Assembly (NCBI RefSeq): GCF_007004735.1
Contig: NZ_SSNL01000005.1
Coordinates: forward strand, 372,001-436,000
From: Salinigranum halophilum
GTDB taxonomy: Archaea > Halobacteriota > Halobacteria > Halobacteriales > Haloferacaceae
DNA length: 64,000 nt
Reading direction: 5' to 3'
The position numbers and the translations under genes were made by a program. Every line of letters begins with the position of its first letter. Position 1 is the stretch's first letter. The notes beneath the pieces were generated by a model. The model had not been told where the DNA came from. It made no database searches and saw only the letters and a program-made list of their open reading frames with translations. Positions 8,430 through 17,865 of the stretch are shown piece after piece.

Positions 8430-8963
8430 TCAGCTCCGCCCCCCGGTTTCTTCGCGTTGTTCCCTCCCGTCGTGCGCCTGCTCCCGAGACCTCAGTGCGT
8501 CGGAGACGGACCCGACGGCGGTCTCGACGGCGTCTCGCCAGTCGTCGGGAAGGTCGCCGTCGGCGCGGGGCGGCGAGAGCGGGAGCGAGACCCCGTGGTA
8601 CGAGACGTGTGGAACCGCCGTAGCGATGCGGTCGCCGACGAACTCGGCGTTCTGCCGCTTCGAGGAGACTCCGCCGCGGACGAGGTCGTAGTAGGCGGTG
8701 AACAGTTGAACGACGACGACCGTCCGGTCTGTCGACGCCCGGAGAACGCCGTCGGCGAGGTGTCGAAACAGCGTCGCCGTGTTGTCGACGGGGTCGGCGC
8801 GGCGCCACTCCAGTTCGACGAGGACGAGCGTCGAATCCGAGACACCGGCGACGTCGACGGGCGTGCCGTCGAGGTCGTACTCGACGTGCCAGACCAGGTG
8901 CTCGACGGCCGAGGCGAGTCGCTCTCGGAGCGCCGACTGGACCCGCGACGCGTGCTCACCCAT
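8430..8963 (-). CDS. Conserved haloarchaeal protein, possible PD-(D/E)xK-like fold
   Basis: This 177-residue acidic protein has no family name I can assign with confidence. The core VDVAGVSDSTLVLVELEWRRADPVDN has the beta-strand, E-x-E pattern and spacing seen in restriction-endonuclease-like proteins (compare BglII-type sequences), but the usual Lys is Arg here. It has no signal peptide or membrane helix. The chosen ATG at 8963 gives MGEHASRVQSALRERL; the frame is open further upstream without conserved features. It is convergent with the Hsp20 genes and divergent from leuS. Confidence 0.6.
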   Translation of the reverse strand: MGEHASRVQSALRERLASAVEHLVWHVEYDLDGTPVDVAGVSDSTLVLVELEWRRADPVDNTATLFRHLADGVLRASTDRTVVVVQLFTAYYDLVRGGVSSKRQNAEFVGDRIATAVPHVSYHGVSLPLSPPRADGDLPDDWRDAVETAVGSVSDALRSREQAHDGREQREETGGRS

Positions 8964-9100
8964 GTCTTCTCGGCAGCCAGCTCGCCCGCGGCGCACCTGA
9001 GTGTTTCCCCGAGACCCGACCGACGGCACTGACGGCGGAGCCGGCGACGGAGACGAACGGTATAGCAGTAGTTTTAGGCCGCGGAGACGGACGAAGCGAT

Positions 9101-11998
9101 ATGGATTACGACCCGCAGGAACTCGAGGAGCGCTGGCGGGAGCGCTGGGCCGAGACGGGGCGATACGAACCGGACCCCGGTGCGGAAGACGAGGACGTGA
9201 CGTTCCTCACGGTCCCGTACCCGTACCCGAGCGGCGGGATGCACATCGGACACGCCCGGACGTACACGGTGCCGGACGTCTACGCGCGGTACCGACGCCA
9301 ACAGGGTGACACCGTCCTGTTCCCCATCGCGTGGCACGTCACGGGGACGCCCATCATCGGTGCCGTCGAGCGCCTGAAGAAGGGCGAGGAGAAGCAGCTC
9401 TCGGTCCTCCGCGACACGTACAACGTGCCCGAGGACACCCTCCAGGAGCTGGAGACGCCGATGGGGTACGCCCGGTACTTCATCGAGAACCACTACAAAC
9501 ACGGAATGAAGCAGTTGGGGCTCTCCGTCGACTGGCGGCGGGAGTTCACCACCAACGACGACCACTACTCGCAGTTCATCACGTGGCAGTACGAGACCCT
9601 GAAAGAGAGGGGCCTGCTCGAGAAGGGGCTCCACCCGGTCAAGTACTGCACGAACGAGGAGCAGCCGGTCACGACGCACGACATCCTCGAGGGCGAGGAG
9701 GCGGAGTTCCAAGAGTACACGCTGGTCCGCTTCGGCTGGGAGTCGGCGGGCGAGGACGTCATCGTGCCGATGGCGACGCTTCGCCCCGAGACCGTCCGGG
9801 GGGTGACGAACGCGTACATCGACCCCGACGCCGACTACGTTCTCGCCACGGTCGACGGCGAGACGTGGCTCGTCTCCGCGAAGGCGACCGAGAAACTCCG
9901 CTTGCAGGACCACGACGTGGAGGTCCGCGAGGAGTTCACGGGCGAACGACTGGTCGGCGAGGAGGTCGAAAACCCCATCACGGGCGACTCCGTGCTCGTC
10001 CTGCCCGCGGGGTTCGTCGACGCCGACAACGCCACGGGCGTCGTGATGTCGGTCCCGGCGCACTCGCCGGACGACTACGTCGCCCTCCGCGAGGCGAAGG
10101 CCGACCACGAACGGATGGAACAGTACGGTATCGACCCCGCCGTCGTCGAGGCCATCGAGCCGGTCCCCATCATCGAGGTCGACGGCTACGGCGAGATTCC
10201 GGCGAGAGACGCCGTCGAGGAACACGGCATCGAATCGTCGGACGACCCCGAGTTGGAGGAGGCGACACAGGAGCTGTACAACCGCGAGTTCCACGCGGGG
10301 CACCTGCTCTCGATGTACGACGAGTTCGCCGGCGAGGTCGTCGAGGACGTGCGAGGGAGGTTCCGCGAACACTACCGCGACGCGGGCGCGTTCGGGTCGA
10401 TGCAGGAGTTTTCGGAGGACGTGGTCTGTCGCTGTGGCGGCGAGGTCGCCGTCGCCGAGCAGGACACGTGGTTCCTGCGGTACAACGACGAGGCGTGGAA
10501 ACAGAAGACGAAGGAACTGGTCGCGGGGATGGAGTGCATCCCCGAGAATACGCGCGGGGAGTACACTCACACCATCGACTGGCTGAACGAGTGGCCCTGT
10601 ATCCGGAACTACGGGCTCGGAACGAGACTGCCGTGGGACCGTGACTTCGTCATCGAGCCGCTGTCGGACTCGACCATCTACATGGCGTACTACACGCTGG
10701 CACACCGCATCCAGGAGCTGCCGGCGGAAGACCTCGACCGCGAGTTCTTCGACGCGCTCTTTTACGGCGAGGAGGCCGTCGACGAGGCCGACGAGCGCGC
10801 GCTCGACCTGCGCGAGGAGTTCGAGTACTGGTACCCCGTCGACTACCGGTTCTCGGCGAACGACCTCATCTCGAACCACCTGACGTTCTACCTGTTCCAC
10901 CACGCGGAGCTCTTTAGCCGGGAGAACTGGCCGCAGGGCATCGTCATCATGGGGATGGGCCTGCTCGAAGGCGAGAAGATGTCCTCCTCGAAGGGCCACG
11001 TCGTCCTCCCCGGCGCGGCCATCGAGGAGTACGGCGCAGACACCGTGCGGTTCTTCCTCTTGAACTCGGCGGAGCCGTGGCAGGACTACGACTGGCGAGC
11101 CGACCAGGTCGAGAGCGTGCGGAACCAGCTGAACCGGTTCTGGAACCGTGCGACACAGCTCATCGACGAGGGGCAGGGGTCGACGTTCGCCGCGGACGGC
11201 GAGGGGCCGTCGACGCGTCCCGACGACCTCGCGGGCGTCGACCACTGGCTGCTCTCGAAGCTCCAGGAGACGATCAGAACGGTCACCGACGCGATGGACA
11301 ACGCCGAGACGCGCTCGGCGTCACAGGCCGCCTTCTACAACTTCGAGGAGTCGCTCAGGTGGTACCGTCGGCGCGCCGACCTTGACCGAGAGCGCGCACA
11401 GTGGACGCTCCGACACGTCCTCGAGGCGCGTCTCAGGCTGCTGGCCCCGTTCGTGCCGTTCCTCGCGAACGAGCTCCACGAACAGTTGACGGGCACCCCC
11501 GCCGAGGACGCGCCGTGGCCCGTCGCGACGGCGGAACTCGAGCGCGATTCGGTCGAGGTCGAGGAGCGACAGATCGAACGACTCACCGACGACATCAACG
11601 ACATCGTCGACGTGACGGGAACCGACCCCTCGACGATTCGTGTGTACGTCGCCGCCGGCTGGAAACACGACGTGTTCGAGACCGTCGCCGACGTCGGCGA
11701 CGACGTCGGGGCCGTGATGGGCCAGGTCATGCAACAGCCCGACCTCAGAGAGCGTGGGAACGCCGTGAACGACCTCGTCGGCGAACTCACCGAGCAGCTC
11801 CGCGGGCTCGACGACGGGACGCTCGACGCGATGACGGCCCTCGACGAACGGGCGGTGTACGAGGACGCCGTCGACTTCCTCGAGCGCGAGTTCGACGCGA
11901 CGGTCGAACTGTACGTCGAGGACGACGCGGACATCGTCGACCCCGCCGACCGCGCGAGTGCCGCGGTACCGTTCCGCCCGGCCATCCACATCGAGTGA
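9101..11998 (+). CDS. leuS: Leucyl-tRNA synthetase
   Basis: This 965-residue class-I aminoacyl-tRNA synthetase of archaeal type charges tRNA-Leu. The HIGH signature is at residues 48-51 (GGMHIGHARTYTVPD) and the KMSSS signature near residue 626 (GEKMSSSKGHV). The inserted CP1 editing domain lies roughly between residues 150 and 480, with the threonine-rich ATLRPETVRGVTNAY. The anticodon-binding helical region follows KMSSS, and a C-terminal alpha-beta domain ends the protein. It is a single gene with its own upstream TATA-like run (GGTATAGCAGTAGTTTTAGG, about 9060). Confidence 0.96.
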   Translation: MDYDPQELEERWRERWAETGRYEPDPGAEDEDVTFLTVPYPYPSGGMHIGHARTYTVPDVYARYRRQQGDTVLFPIAWHVTGTPIIGAVERLKKGEEKQLSVLRDTYNVPEDTLQELETPMGYARYFIENHYKHGMKQLGLSVDWRREFTTNDDHYSQFITWQYETLKERGLLEKGLHPVKYCTNEEQPVTTHDILEGEEAEFQEYTLVRFGWESAGEDVIVPMATLRPETVRGVTNAYIDPDADYVLATVDGETWLVSAKATEKLRLQDHDVEVREEFTGERLVGEEVENPITGDSVLVLPAGFVDADNATGVVMSVPAHSPDDYVALREAKADHERMEQYGIDPAVVEAIEPVPIIEVDGYGEIPARDAVEEHGIESSDDPELEEATQELYNREFHAGHLLSMYDEFAGEVVEDVRGRFREHYRDAGAFGSMQEFSEDVVCRCGGEVAVAEQDTWFLRYNDEAWKQKTKELVAGMECIPENTRGEYTHTIDWLNEWPCIRNYGLGTRLPWDRDFVIEPLSDSTIYMAYYTLAHRIQELPAEDLDREFFDALFYGEEAVDEADERALDLREEFEYWYPVDYRFSANDLISNHLTFYLFHHAELFSRENWPQGIVIMGMGLLEGEKMSSSKGHVVLPGAAIEEYGADTVRFFLLNSAEPWQDYDWRADQVESVRNQLNRFWNRATQLIDEGQGSTFAADGEGPSTRPDDLAGVDHWLLSKLQETIRTVTDAMDNAETRSASQAAFYNFEESLRWYRRRADLDRERAQWTLRHVLEARLRLLAPFVPFLANELHEQLTGTPAEDAPWPVATAELERDSVEVEERQIERLTDDINDIVDVTGTDPSTIRVYVAAGWKHDVFETVADVGDDVGAVMGQVMQQPDLRERGNAVNDLVGELTEQLRGLDDGTLDAMTALDERAVYEDAVDFLEREFDATVELYVEDDADIVDPADRASAAVPFRPAIHIE

Positions 11999-12055
11999 AC
12001 GGTCTCGGCCCGGCCGAACCGTACCGTTATCCGTTCAGCACCCCTACTCGTTGAC

Positions 12056-12289
12056 ATGAGTACAGACGCCGACATCAAGCCTGCGGACGACGCGGGCGTG
12101 CTGAAGAAGACCTACCGCAGCGTCTCGCCCCGGTACACCTCTCGCCCGAACACCGAGATGGACTCCATCGGGTGGGCGATGCTCCTCGGCATGCTCGTGC
12201 TTCTCGTCCCACTGTTGCCGTTCCTCGTCATCGTCTGGGTGCTGGAGCGGGGAATCAGGGCGTTATCGGGCGTGCGCGGACGCGACTGA
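12056..12289 (+). CDS. DUF7535 family small membrane protein
   Basis: This 77-residue protein has a polar N-terminal half (TYRSVSPRYTSRPNTEMDSIGWAM) and one strong membrane helix (LLGMLVLLVPLLPFLVIVWVLERG, about residues 42-66). The RSVSPRYTSRPNTEMD block fits the haloarchaeal family I know as DUF7535. It follows leuS by 57 bases on the same strand. No function is known. Confidence 0.75.
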   Translation: MSTDADIKPADDAGVLKKTYRSVSPRYTSRPNTEMDSIGWAMLLGMLVLLVPLLPFLVIVWVLERGIRALSGVRGRD

Positions 12290-12297
12290 CCCACCCG

Positions 12298-12756
12298 TCA
12301 CCGTGTCGCCCGCTCGGTCAGCGCCGAGAGTCGCTCCGCCCTCCGAAGATCGGCGACGGTGCAGTACCACGCGCCCCTGACACCGTTCATGTCGTTCGCG
12401 ACGGGCGTCTCGAGCGGGACGAGGTCGTCGAGTTCGAAGACGACGACGACTGACTCGTCCGAGAACGGGTCGACGAGCGCCTCCCAGTCGTCGTCCGTCA
12501 TCGGACCGGGGGCACCGCGGCGCTGCTCGACGCGGTCGGCGACGCGCGCGTAGTGGGTCACAGCCGAGACCGGGGCCGTCCGGTAAAAGGCCATGTAGTC
12601 GAACCGTTCACGCGTCCGGTCGTACGACCGCGGCGCGGGATAGATGCCGTCACGGCAGCGCGCGAACGTGTCGGGCCGCGTCGCGACGACGCAGACTCGG
12701 CCGTCGTCGGGAGCGTCGTCGTCGGGGGCGTCCGCCGCGAATCGGTCGAGGTCCAT
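12298..12756 (-). CDS. Conserved haloarchaeal protein, possible PUA/EVE-like fold
   Basis: This 152-residue soluble protein contains YDRTRERFDYMAFYRTAPVSAVTHYARV. It resembles the strand-helix pattern of EVE/ASCH-type PUA-like nucleic-acid-binding domains, where an aromatic-rich FYR motif precedes an alternating-hydrophobic strand. The C-terminal half has two further strands (DESVVVVFELDDLVPL, NGVRGAWYCTVADL). It begins at the ATG at 12756, 55 bases after the alanine dehydrogenase-like gene on the same strand. The fold suggestion is by eye and tentative. Confidence 0.6.
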   Translation of the reverse strand: MDLDRFAADAPDDDAPDDGRVCVVATRPDTFARCRDGIYPAPRSYDRTRERFDYMAFYRTAPVSAVTHYARVADRVEQRRGAPGPMTDDDWEALVDPFSDESVVVVFELDDLVPLETPVANDMNGVRGAWYCTVADLRRAERLSALTERATR

Positions 12757-12811
12757 GCCGTCGGTAGCGACGCCGTCGACAAGGCAGCACCGGCCGTGAC
12801 GGCGTTCAGAG

Positions 12812-13792
12812 TTAGAGGTTGAAGAAGTCGAACTGCGTGCCGTTGTCGTTCTCGGTCGCGTGTTCGTAGACGACGTGCGCCGCGGCGACGTCCTGGATCG
12901 CGAGGCCGGTCGAGTCGAAGACGGTGACGCCGTCGGCGTCGGTGCGGCCCTCCTTTTCGCCGACGACGATCTCGCCGATCTCGCCGTAGATGTCGTCGTC
13001 GGTGAGGACGCCCGCCGAGTAGGGGACGTTGACCTCGCCCGAGTGGGTGCACTGTTCGTGGTCGTCGATGACGATTTTCGCGTCGAGGAGGAGGTCGTCC
13101 GCGAGTTCGTGTTTGCCGGCGGCGTCCGCACCCATCGCGTTGATGTGGGTGTGTGCGCCCGCCTCGCTCACGATAGGCGATTCGACGGGCGTCACCGTCG
13201 AGAGGACGTCACACTCTGCGGCCTCCGCGACCGAGCCGCCGCGGACGTCGAAGCGGTCCGCGAACGTGTCGACGAAGCGCTGGACGCGCTCGTCGTCGAG
13301 GTCAGAGATGACCACGGTGTCGATGTCGCGGACGGTCGAGATAGCCTCCAACTGGGTGTACGCCTGGACGCCGGCTCCGACGATACCGAGCGAGGAGGCG
13401 TCGGGGAGCGCGAGGTGGTCGGTGGCGACGGCCGCCGCCGCACCCGTCCGCTTCATCGTGAGTTCGCGGCCGTCCATCAGTGCGAGGGGATAGGCGTTGC
13501 GCGGGTCGGAGTAGATCATCGTCCCGAGCACTGTCGGGAGGTCGTACTCGGCGTTGTTGTCGGTGTGGACGTTCACCCACTTGATGCCCGCGGCGTCCCA
13601 GTCACCCGCATCCAGGTACGCGGGCATCGACCGGAAGTCGCCGTTGTACTGGGGGAGGTCGATGTACGACTTCGCGGGCATCTGTGCGTGACCGCGCTCG
13701 TAGGCGGCGAACGCCTCTTCGATGGCGACGATGAGTTCGGCGAACTGCGTGTTGTGGTCGACGTCGTCGCTGTCGAGGAGAAGGGTGTGCAT
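12812..13792 (-). CDS. Alanine dehydrogenase / ornithine cyclodeaminase family protein
   Basis: This 326-residue NAD-binding enzyme is of the OCD/mu-crystallin family. Substrate-binding residues cluster in KSYIDLPQYNGDFRSMPAYL and GIKWVNVHTDN; the Rossmann fold starts at SLGIVGAGVQAYTQLEAI; MDGRELTMKRTGA is the family's conserved Lys/Arg patch. Archaeal members such as the Archaeoglobus enzyme act as alanine dehydrogenases, while others cyclize ornithine to proline; sequence alone does not decide. A TATA-like GAGTTAAGTATCC lies about 25 bases upstream (around 13815). Confidence 0.88.
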   Translation of the reverse strand: MHTLLLDSDDVDHNTQFAELIVAIEEAFAAYERGHAQMPAKSYIDLPQYNGDFRSMPAYLDAGDWDAAGIKWVNVHTDNNAEYDLPTVLGTMIYSDPRNAYPLALMDGRELTMKRTGAAAAVATDHLALPDASSLGIVGAGVQAYTQLEAISTVRDIDTVVISDLDDERVQRFVDTFADRFDVRGGSVAEAAECDVLSTVTPVESPIVSEAGAHTHINAMGADAAGKHELADDLLLDAKIVIDDHEQCTHSGEVNVPYSAGVLTDDDIYGEIGEIVVGEKEGRTDADGVTVFDSTGLAIQDVAAAHVVYEHATENDNGTQFDFFNL

Positions 13793-13947
13793 ACTCGGCG
13801 TTCACACGAGGGATACTTAACTCATACTAAGTTCGAATCGTAGTCTAGTAATAAGCGCTAAAGTCGAATGTGATACAACCGAGGGCCGACTGACGAGAGA
13901 AAAAGAGCAGTGGCTTGGCTGTCGAGACGACTCCTCGAACCGCCGAG

Positions 13948-14628
13948 TCACGCCATCGACGCCCAGTCGTCGACGGCGGCGACGGCACCAGTACCGCGGA
14001 ACTGCCGCTCGCCGTCGACGGTGCGGAACCGGAAGGACCCGTCGACGAGCGACTGCAGGATGTCGACGTGTTCGGCCGCGTGTCGGGACGGGTCGACGAC
14101 GAACAGTCCCAGGTGGCCAGCGGACCGAATCCGACTCGTCAGGACGTGACAGAACGCGAACGTGCGTTCGGCTCCGAGACGCTCGAGGATAGGCGACAGC
14201 GAGACCATCCCGAGGCGGACACGGTCGGTGTCGAGCGAGCGGAGGTGGTTCGTGACGCCGACGCCGATACCGGTGATATCGACCGGCGACGAGGCCGCCT
14301 CGACGTGGGTCGGTGAGAGCGGGCCGATGTCCCGGGCGAGGCCGGAGTCCGAGGCGTCGACCACGAACAGGTGGTCGAGCGAGTCCGGCTCCGAAAGCGT
14401 CGACTGATAACGCTCGACGAGCGCGCCCGCGTCCGCGTCCGTCGTCACGAGGATGACGCGTTCACCGACAGCAGGCGCGCCGGCGAGGATGCGGTAGACG
14501 AGGTCCGTCGCCCCGCTTCGGTCGTCACCGACGAAGAGGAGGTTCGTCCCCGCGGGGAGCGAGTCGAGCGGCGTGTCGCGGCCGGCGCGGTCAAGCACGT
14601 ACGGGCCGTCGGCGTGCGGGACCGTCAC
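13948..14628 (-). CDS. DUF7504 family protein (RecA/KaiC-like)
   Basis: This 226-residue haloarchaeal protein looks like a degenerate RecA-type ATPase. A beta strand and glycine-rich turn (TNLLFVGDDRSGATDLVYRIL) sit where Walker A would be but lack the GKT. A Walker-B-like strand (LFVVDPSRH) is near the C-terminus. Such proteins are common in haloarchaea, often near regulators, and are described as DUF7504. A second member is found at 30160-30792. No signal peptide or membrane segment is present. The start is not certain. Confidence 0.72.
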   Translation of the reverse strand: MTVPHADGPYVLDRAGRDTPLDSLPAGTNLLFVGDDRSGATDLVYRILAGAPAVGERVILVTTDADAGALVERYQSTLSEPDSLDHLFVVDASDSGLARDIGPLSPTHVEAASSPVDITGIGVGVTNHLRSLDTDRVRLGMVSLSPILERLGAERTFAFCHVLTSRIRSAGHLGLFVVDPSRHAAEHVDILQSLVDGSFRFRTVDGERQFRGTGAVAAVDDWASMA

Positions 14629-14900
14629 CTCGGCTCACCTCTCGACGACGAGAGACGGCGGTTCGTGATGCCGTGGTCGTCGGCCACGACTGACGAGACA
14701 GGCCGCATAACAGACGCTCCACCGAGATACACATAAATTCACGGGCGAGAGTATCACTCGTCGATACGAGGACACGGTGCGACGGCACGCACTACGGGTA
14801 CAGGCCGAAAGAATTGTGCGGTCGGTCAGTCAGCGGTGCGGGCAGACGAACGGCGGGTCGGACGGGATGACGCCCCGTGGGATGCGGTCTGTGACCGACT

Positions 14901-16562
14901 TCACATCGCGCCGCCCATGCCACCCATGCCGCCCATGCCGCCCATGCCGCCAGCGCCCTCGTCGTCGTCACCTTTGTCGGTGGAGAGGTCGCCGGCAGCG
15001 ATGATGTCGTCGATTTTGAGGACGAGGTTCGCGGCCTCGGTGGCAGACGAGAGGGCCTGCTCCTTCGAGTGGGCCGGCTCGACGACGCCCGCGTCGAACG
15101 TGTCGACGACGTCGCCGCTGAAGACGTTCAGGCCGGCGCGGACCTGGCCGTCCTCGTGGGCGGCGCGGAGGTCGACGAGCGTGTCGATGGCGTCGAGTCC
15201 AGCGTTCTCCGCGAGGACGCGCGGGACGAGTTCGAGTGCATCCGCGAAGGCCTCGACGGCAAGCTGCTCGCGACCCTCGACGGAGTCAGCGTAGTCGCGG
15301 AGCCGGGAGGCGAGTTCGACCTCGATGGCACCGCCGCCCGCGACGACGCGGCCGTCGGTGACGGTCGAGGTGACGACGTCGAGCGCGTCGTTGATGCCGC
15401 GCTCGAGTTCGTCGACGACGTGGTCGGTCGAGCCACGCAGGAGGAGCGTGACGCCGTGGGCGTCGGGGCCCTCGACGTAGAACAGCTCGTCTTCCTCGTC
15501 GCGGCGGACCGAGCCGTGTCCGAGGTCCGCGGCGGTCGCGGAGTCGAGGTCGGAGACGATGGAGCCGCCGAGGACGTTCTTGAGGAACTTGATGTCCGAC
15601 TTCTTCACGCGGCGGACGGCGAGGATGCCCTTCTTCGCGAGGTAGTGCTGGGCCATGTCGTCGATGCCCTTCTGGCAGAAGACGACGTCAGCGCCGGTCT
15701 CGGCGATCTGGTCGACCTTCTCCTTCAGCTGTGCCTCCTCGCGGTCGAGGAACTTCTGGAGCTGGTCGGGCGAGTCGATGTTGACCTGCGTGTCGACGTC
15801 GGCTTCCTCGATCTCGATGGCCTCGTTGATGAGCATCACGCTGGCGTCGTCGAACTCGACGGGCATGTCCTCGTGGACCGGGTCCTTGTCGATGATAGCG
15901 CCCGTCAGGAGCTCGCTCTCGCCCGCGGAGCGGCCGGTCTGCGTCTCGATGTTGACGTTCTCGAGGTCGACGACGTACGAGCCGTCCTCGGCTTCGACGG
16001 TGACCTGCTGGACGGCACCGACGATGAGTTCGGCGAGGAGCTCCTTGTTGAGCTCGGCGCCCTTGCCGGTCATCGACGTCTCGGCGACCTTCTTCAGCAG
16101 CTCCTCGTCGTCGGGGTCGACGCGCTCGGCGATGTCGTCGATCTCCGCGCGGGCCTGCTCGCTCGCGAGGTGGAATCCCTTGATAATCGCCGTCGGGTGG
16201 ATCTCCTGTTCGAGGAGGTCCTCGGCGTTCTTCAGGAGCTCACCGGCGATGGCGACGGCCGTCGTGGTGCCGTCCCCGGCCTCGTCCTCCTGGGTCTCGG
16301 CAACCTCGACGATCATCTCGGCCGTCGGGTTGTCGATGTCCATCTCTTTGAGGATGGTGACGCCGTCGTTCGTGATGGTGACGTCGCCCATCGAGTCGAC
16401 GAGCATCTTGTCCATCCCTTTCGGGCCGAGTGTCGAGCGTACGGCGTCCGCGACGGCTCGTGCCGCACGGATGTTGTACGCCTGCGCGTCGCGGTCCTTG
16501 ACGCGCTGGGAGTCGTCACCGAGAATGATCATCGGCTGTCCCTGCTGCATGCGCTGACTCAT
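14901..16562 (-). CDS. Thermosome subunit (group II chaperonin)
   Basis: This 553-residue ATP-dependent folding chaperone forms the double-ring CCT-like complex of archaea. The N-terminal motif is [13 protein letters not shown], the ATPase loop is [15 protein letters not shown], and [10 protein letters not shown] is the nucleotide-binding block. A C-terminal tail of repeated GGM (positions 14904-14950 on the DNA) projects into the cavity. The start at 16562 is set by [15 protein letters not shown]; a longer frame upstream has no conservation. A box A (rc of TATATAAAC, 16590-16598) lies about 28 bases upstream, fitting a leaderless mRNA. Confidence 0.97.
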   Translation of the reverse strand: MSQRMQQGQPMIILGDDSQRVKDRDAQAYNIRAARAVADAVRSTLGPKGMDKMLVDSMGDVTITNDGVTILKEMDIDNPTAEMIVEVAETQEDEAGDGTTTAVAIAGELLKNAEDLLEQEIHPTAIIKGFHLASEQARAEIDDIAERVDPDDEELLKKVAETSMTGKGAELNKELLAELIVGAVQQVTVEAEDGSYVVDLENVNIETQTGRSAGESELLTGAIIDKDPVHEDMPVEFDDASVMLINEAIEIEEADVDTQVNIDSPDQLQKFLDREEAQLKEKVDQIAETGADVVFCQKGIDDMAQHYLAKKGILAVRRVKKSDIKFLKNVLGGSIVSDLDSATAADLGHGSVRRDEEDELFYVEGPDAHGVTLLLRGSTDHVVDELERGINDALDVVTSTVTDGRVVAGGGAIEVELASRLRDYADSVEGREQLAVEAFADALELVPRVLAENAGLDAIDTLVDLRAAHEDGQVRAGLNVFSGDVVDTFDAGVVEPAHSKEQALSSATEAANLVLKIDDIIAAGDLSTDKGDDDEGAGGMGGMGGMGGMGGAM

Positions 16563-16589
16563 AGTACACCAGCGGATTGTTTGTGATTC

Positions 16590-16598
16590 TATATAAAC
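16590..16598 (-). promoter_or_regulatory. Box A (TATA) promoter of the thermosome gene
   Basis: On the minus strand this reads GTTTATATA, a consensus archaeal box A. Its distance to the ATG at 16562 is about 28 bases, the spacing expected for a transcript starting at or within a few bases of the start codon. Confidence 0.65.
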
Positions 16599-16749
16599 GT
16601 TTCGAGAGTGGCCGAAGCGTCGTCCCGGCTGAACGTCCGAGAGAGGCACCGAAAACACGACGACTGCGTTCGAGTATTCGACAGAGACATGCCAACGAGT
16701 CGCATACAAATGGGCCGTCAACGCTCGCGACAGAGCCCGTGTTTATATA

Positions 16750-17169
16750 CTATCCGTCGACGGGTTCCTTCCAGTGAACGGTGACAGTCCCGACGGCGAA
16801 GGCGTCTCGCGAGTCGGGGTCGCGACGGATACGAAGAGTGTTCGTCCCCTCGTGGAGCCCCGTCCCCGTCAGCGTGTCCACCCAGTACTGCCAACCGTCG
16901 TTCGGGGGGATGTCGAAGCCCGACAGCGGCTCGCCGTTCACCTCGATCTCGTGACCGTACTCACCGACGTCGAACGCCTGCAGGCCGACGTAGGCGTCCT
17001 GTGGGTCGTCGGTGGGGACCTCGAACTCGTGGGGGTCGGTGGTGTCGCCGACGTTGGTCGCCCAGTCGAGGTCGAGCGCTCGTCCCTCCGGGGCGAGCTG
17101 GACGCCCAGGTACAGCGTCGCGTAGTTCGCGCGGTGTGACACGGCTGTCGCTACTCGTGGGTGGTGCAT
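16750..17169 (-). CDS. DUF7383 domain-like protein (beta-rich)
   Basis: This 139-residue protein is predicted to be mostly beta-strand (ANYATLYLGVQLAPEG, EVPTDDPQDAYVGLQAFDV, HEIEVNGEPLSGFDIP, NTLRIRRDPDSRDAFAVGTVTVHWKEP). It looks like a jelly-roll or carbohydrate-binding-like sandwich. I know related haloarchaeal proteins as DUF7383. It lacks a signal peptide in the chosen frame (start ATG 17169, MHHPRVATAVS). The upstream extension to 17265 is arginine-rich and unconvincing. Function unknown. Confidence 0.65.
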   Translation of the reverse strand: MHHPRVATAVSHRANYATLYLGVQLAPEGRALDLDWATNVGDTTDPHEFEVPTDDPQDAYVGLQAFDVGEYGHEIEVNGEPLSGFDIPPNDGWQYWVDTLTGTGLHEGTNTLRIRRDPDSRDAFAVGTVTVHWKEPVDG

Positions 17170-17210
17170 AAACACGGCGACATGGGCCGAAAACGCGAGT
17201 ACGAGGTGGT

Positions 17211-17381
17211 TCAGTCGTCGTCGGGGGCCTCGTCGGCGATGAACTCGCCGTCGACGTCGGCCCACCGCGGCGGTTCGTCGTCGCGGTCGAGTGTCCGGAG
17301 TTCGCGTTCGTTCAGGCGCTCGTCCAGCTGGTTCAGCTTGTTCAGGCCTTTCTTCTCACGGCCACTCTTCGTGTCAGGCAT
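17211..17381 (-). CDS. Small conserved acidic/basic protein, function unknown
   Basis: This 56-residue protein reads MPDTKSGREKKGLNKLNQLD at the start. A charged helix (LNQLDERLNERELRTLDR) follows, then the tail WADVDGEFIADEAPDDD. Compositional bias and the helix suggest a real gene. The ATG at 17381 is preferred to one four codons upstream because the K/R-rich N-terminus begins there. No family name can be given. Confidence 0.6.
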   Translation of the reverse strand: MPDTKSGREKKGLNKLNQLDERLNERELRTLDRDDEPPRWADVDGEFIADEAPDDD

Positions 17382-17547
17382 TGTCAACCACACCAACGCA
17401 GGCAGTCGGTATTAACATTTCGTCAACGAGTGGAGACGACGTCCGGCGCCCGTCGTCGCGCGGCCCCGAACCCGACGGCTGTCCGAGGCGTGCGCGGTAT
17501 CATCGGGGAGCGAACGGCCGAGTAGTACGTCTGTGGCGTCCGAGCGC

Positions 17548-17751
17548 TCACCAACCGCGGGTAGCGTCCGCGACCTCTCCCTCGCCCACCCGGTCGAACT
17601 CGTCGGCGAGTTGCTGGCGGACGGCGTCGGTGTCTCGGTCGGGGTCGGTCACGATGTCGAGCGCGGCCAGGAGGGCCGCGCGTGTCTCCTCGAGTTCCTC
17701 GACCCGTTCGACCAGTTCCTCGTGACTCCAGTCGTCGTACTTCGTGGACAT
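17548..17751 (-). CDS. Small coiled-coil protein, function unknown
   Basis: This 67-residue acidic protein is almost wholly helical: MSTKYDDWSHEELVERVEEL, then EETRAALLAALDIV. Heptads continue through VRQQLADEFDRV. The pattern suggests a short coiled coil and dimer formation. It is transcribed divergently from the sugar dehydrogenase lipoprotein gene that starts at 17866. No recognised family. Confidence 0.6.
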   Translation of the reverse strand: MSTKYDDWSHEELVERVEELEETRAALLAALDIVTDPDRDTDAVRQQLADEFDRVGEGEVADATRGW

Positions 17752-17865
17752 GTGTCTACGGGCAGGTGGGGCGAGCACATAAGCAGTGGTGGCTGTCCGG
17801 GGCTCGGACACCGCGAACGGCGGGACGGGCAAACAGGTTTTGTGTTCGGCGCTACCTCCGACAGT

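Noticed and set aside
15069-16586. Very long plus-strand frame across the thermosome gene
   Set aside because: It is the mirror of the thermosome coding sequence; high-GC codon bias keeps the opposite strand open. It has no conserved domain and a valine/leucine-rich composition.
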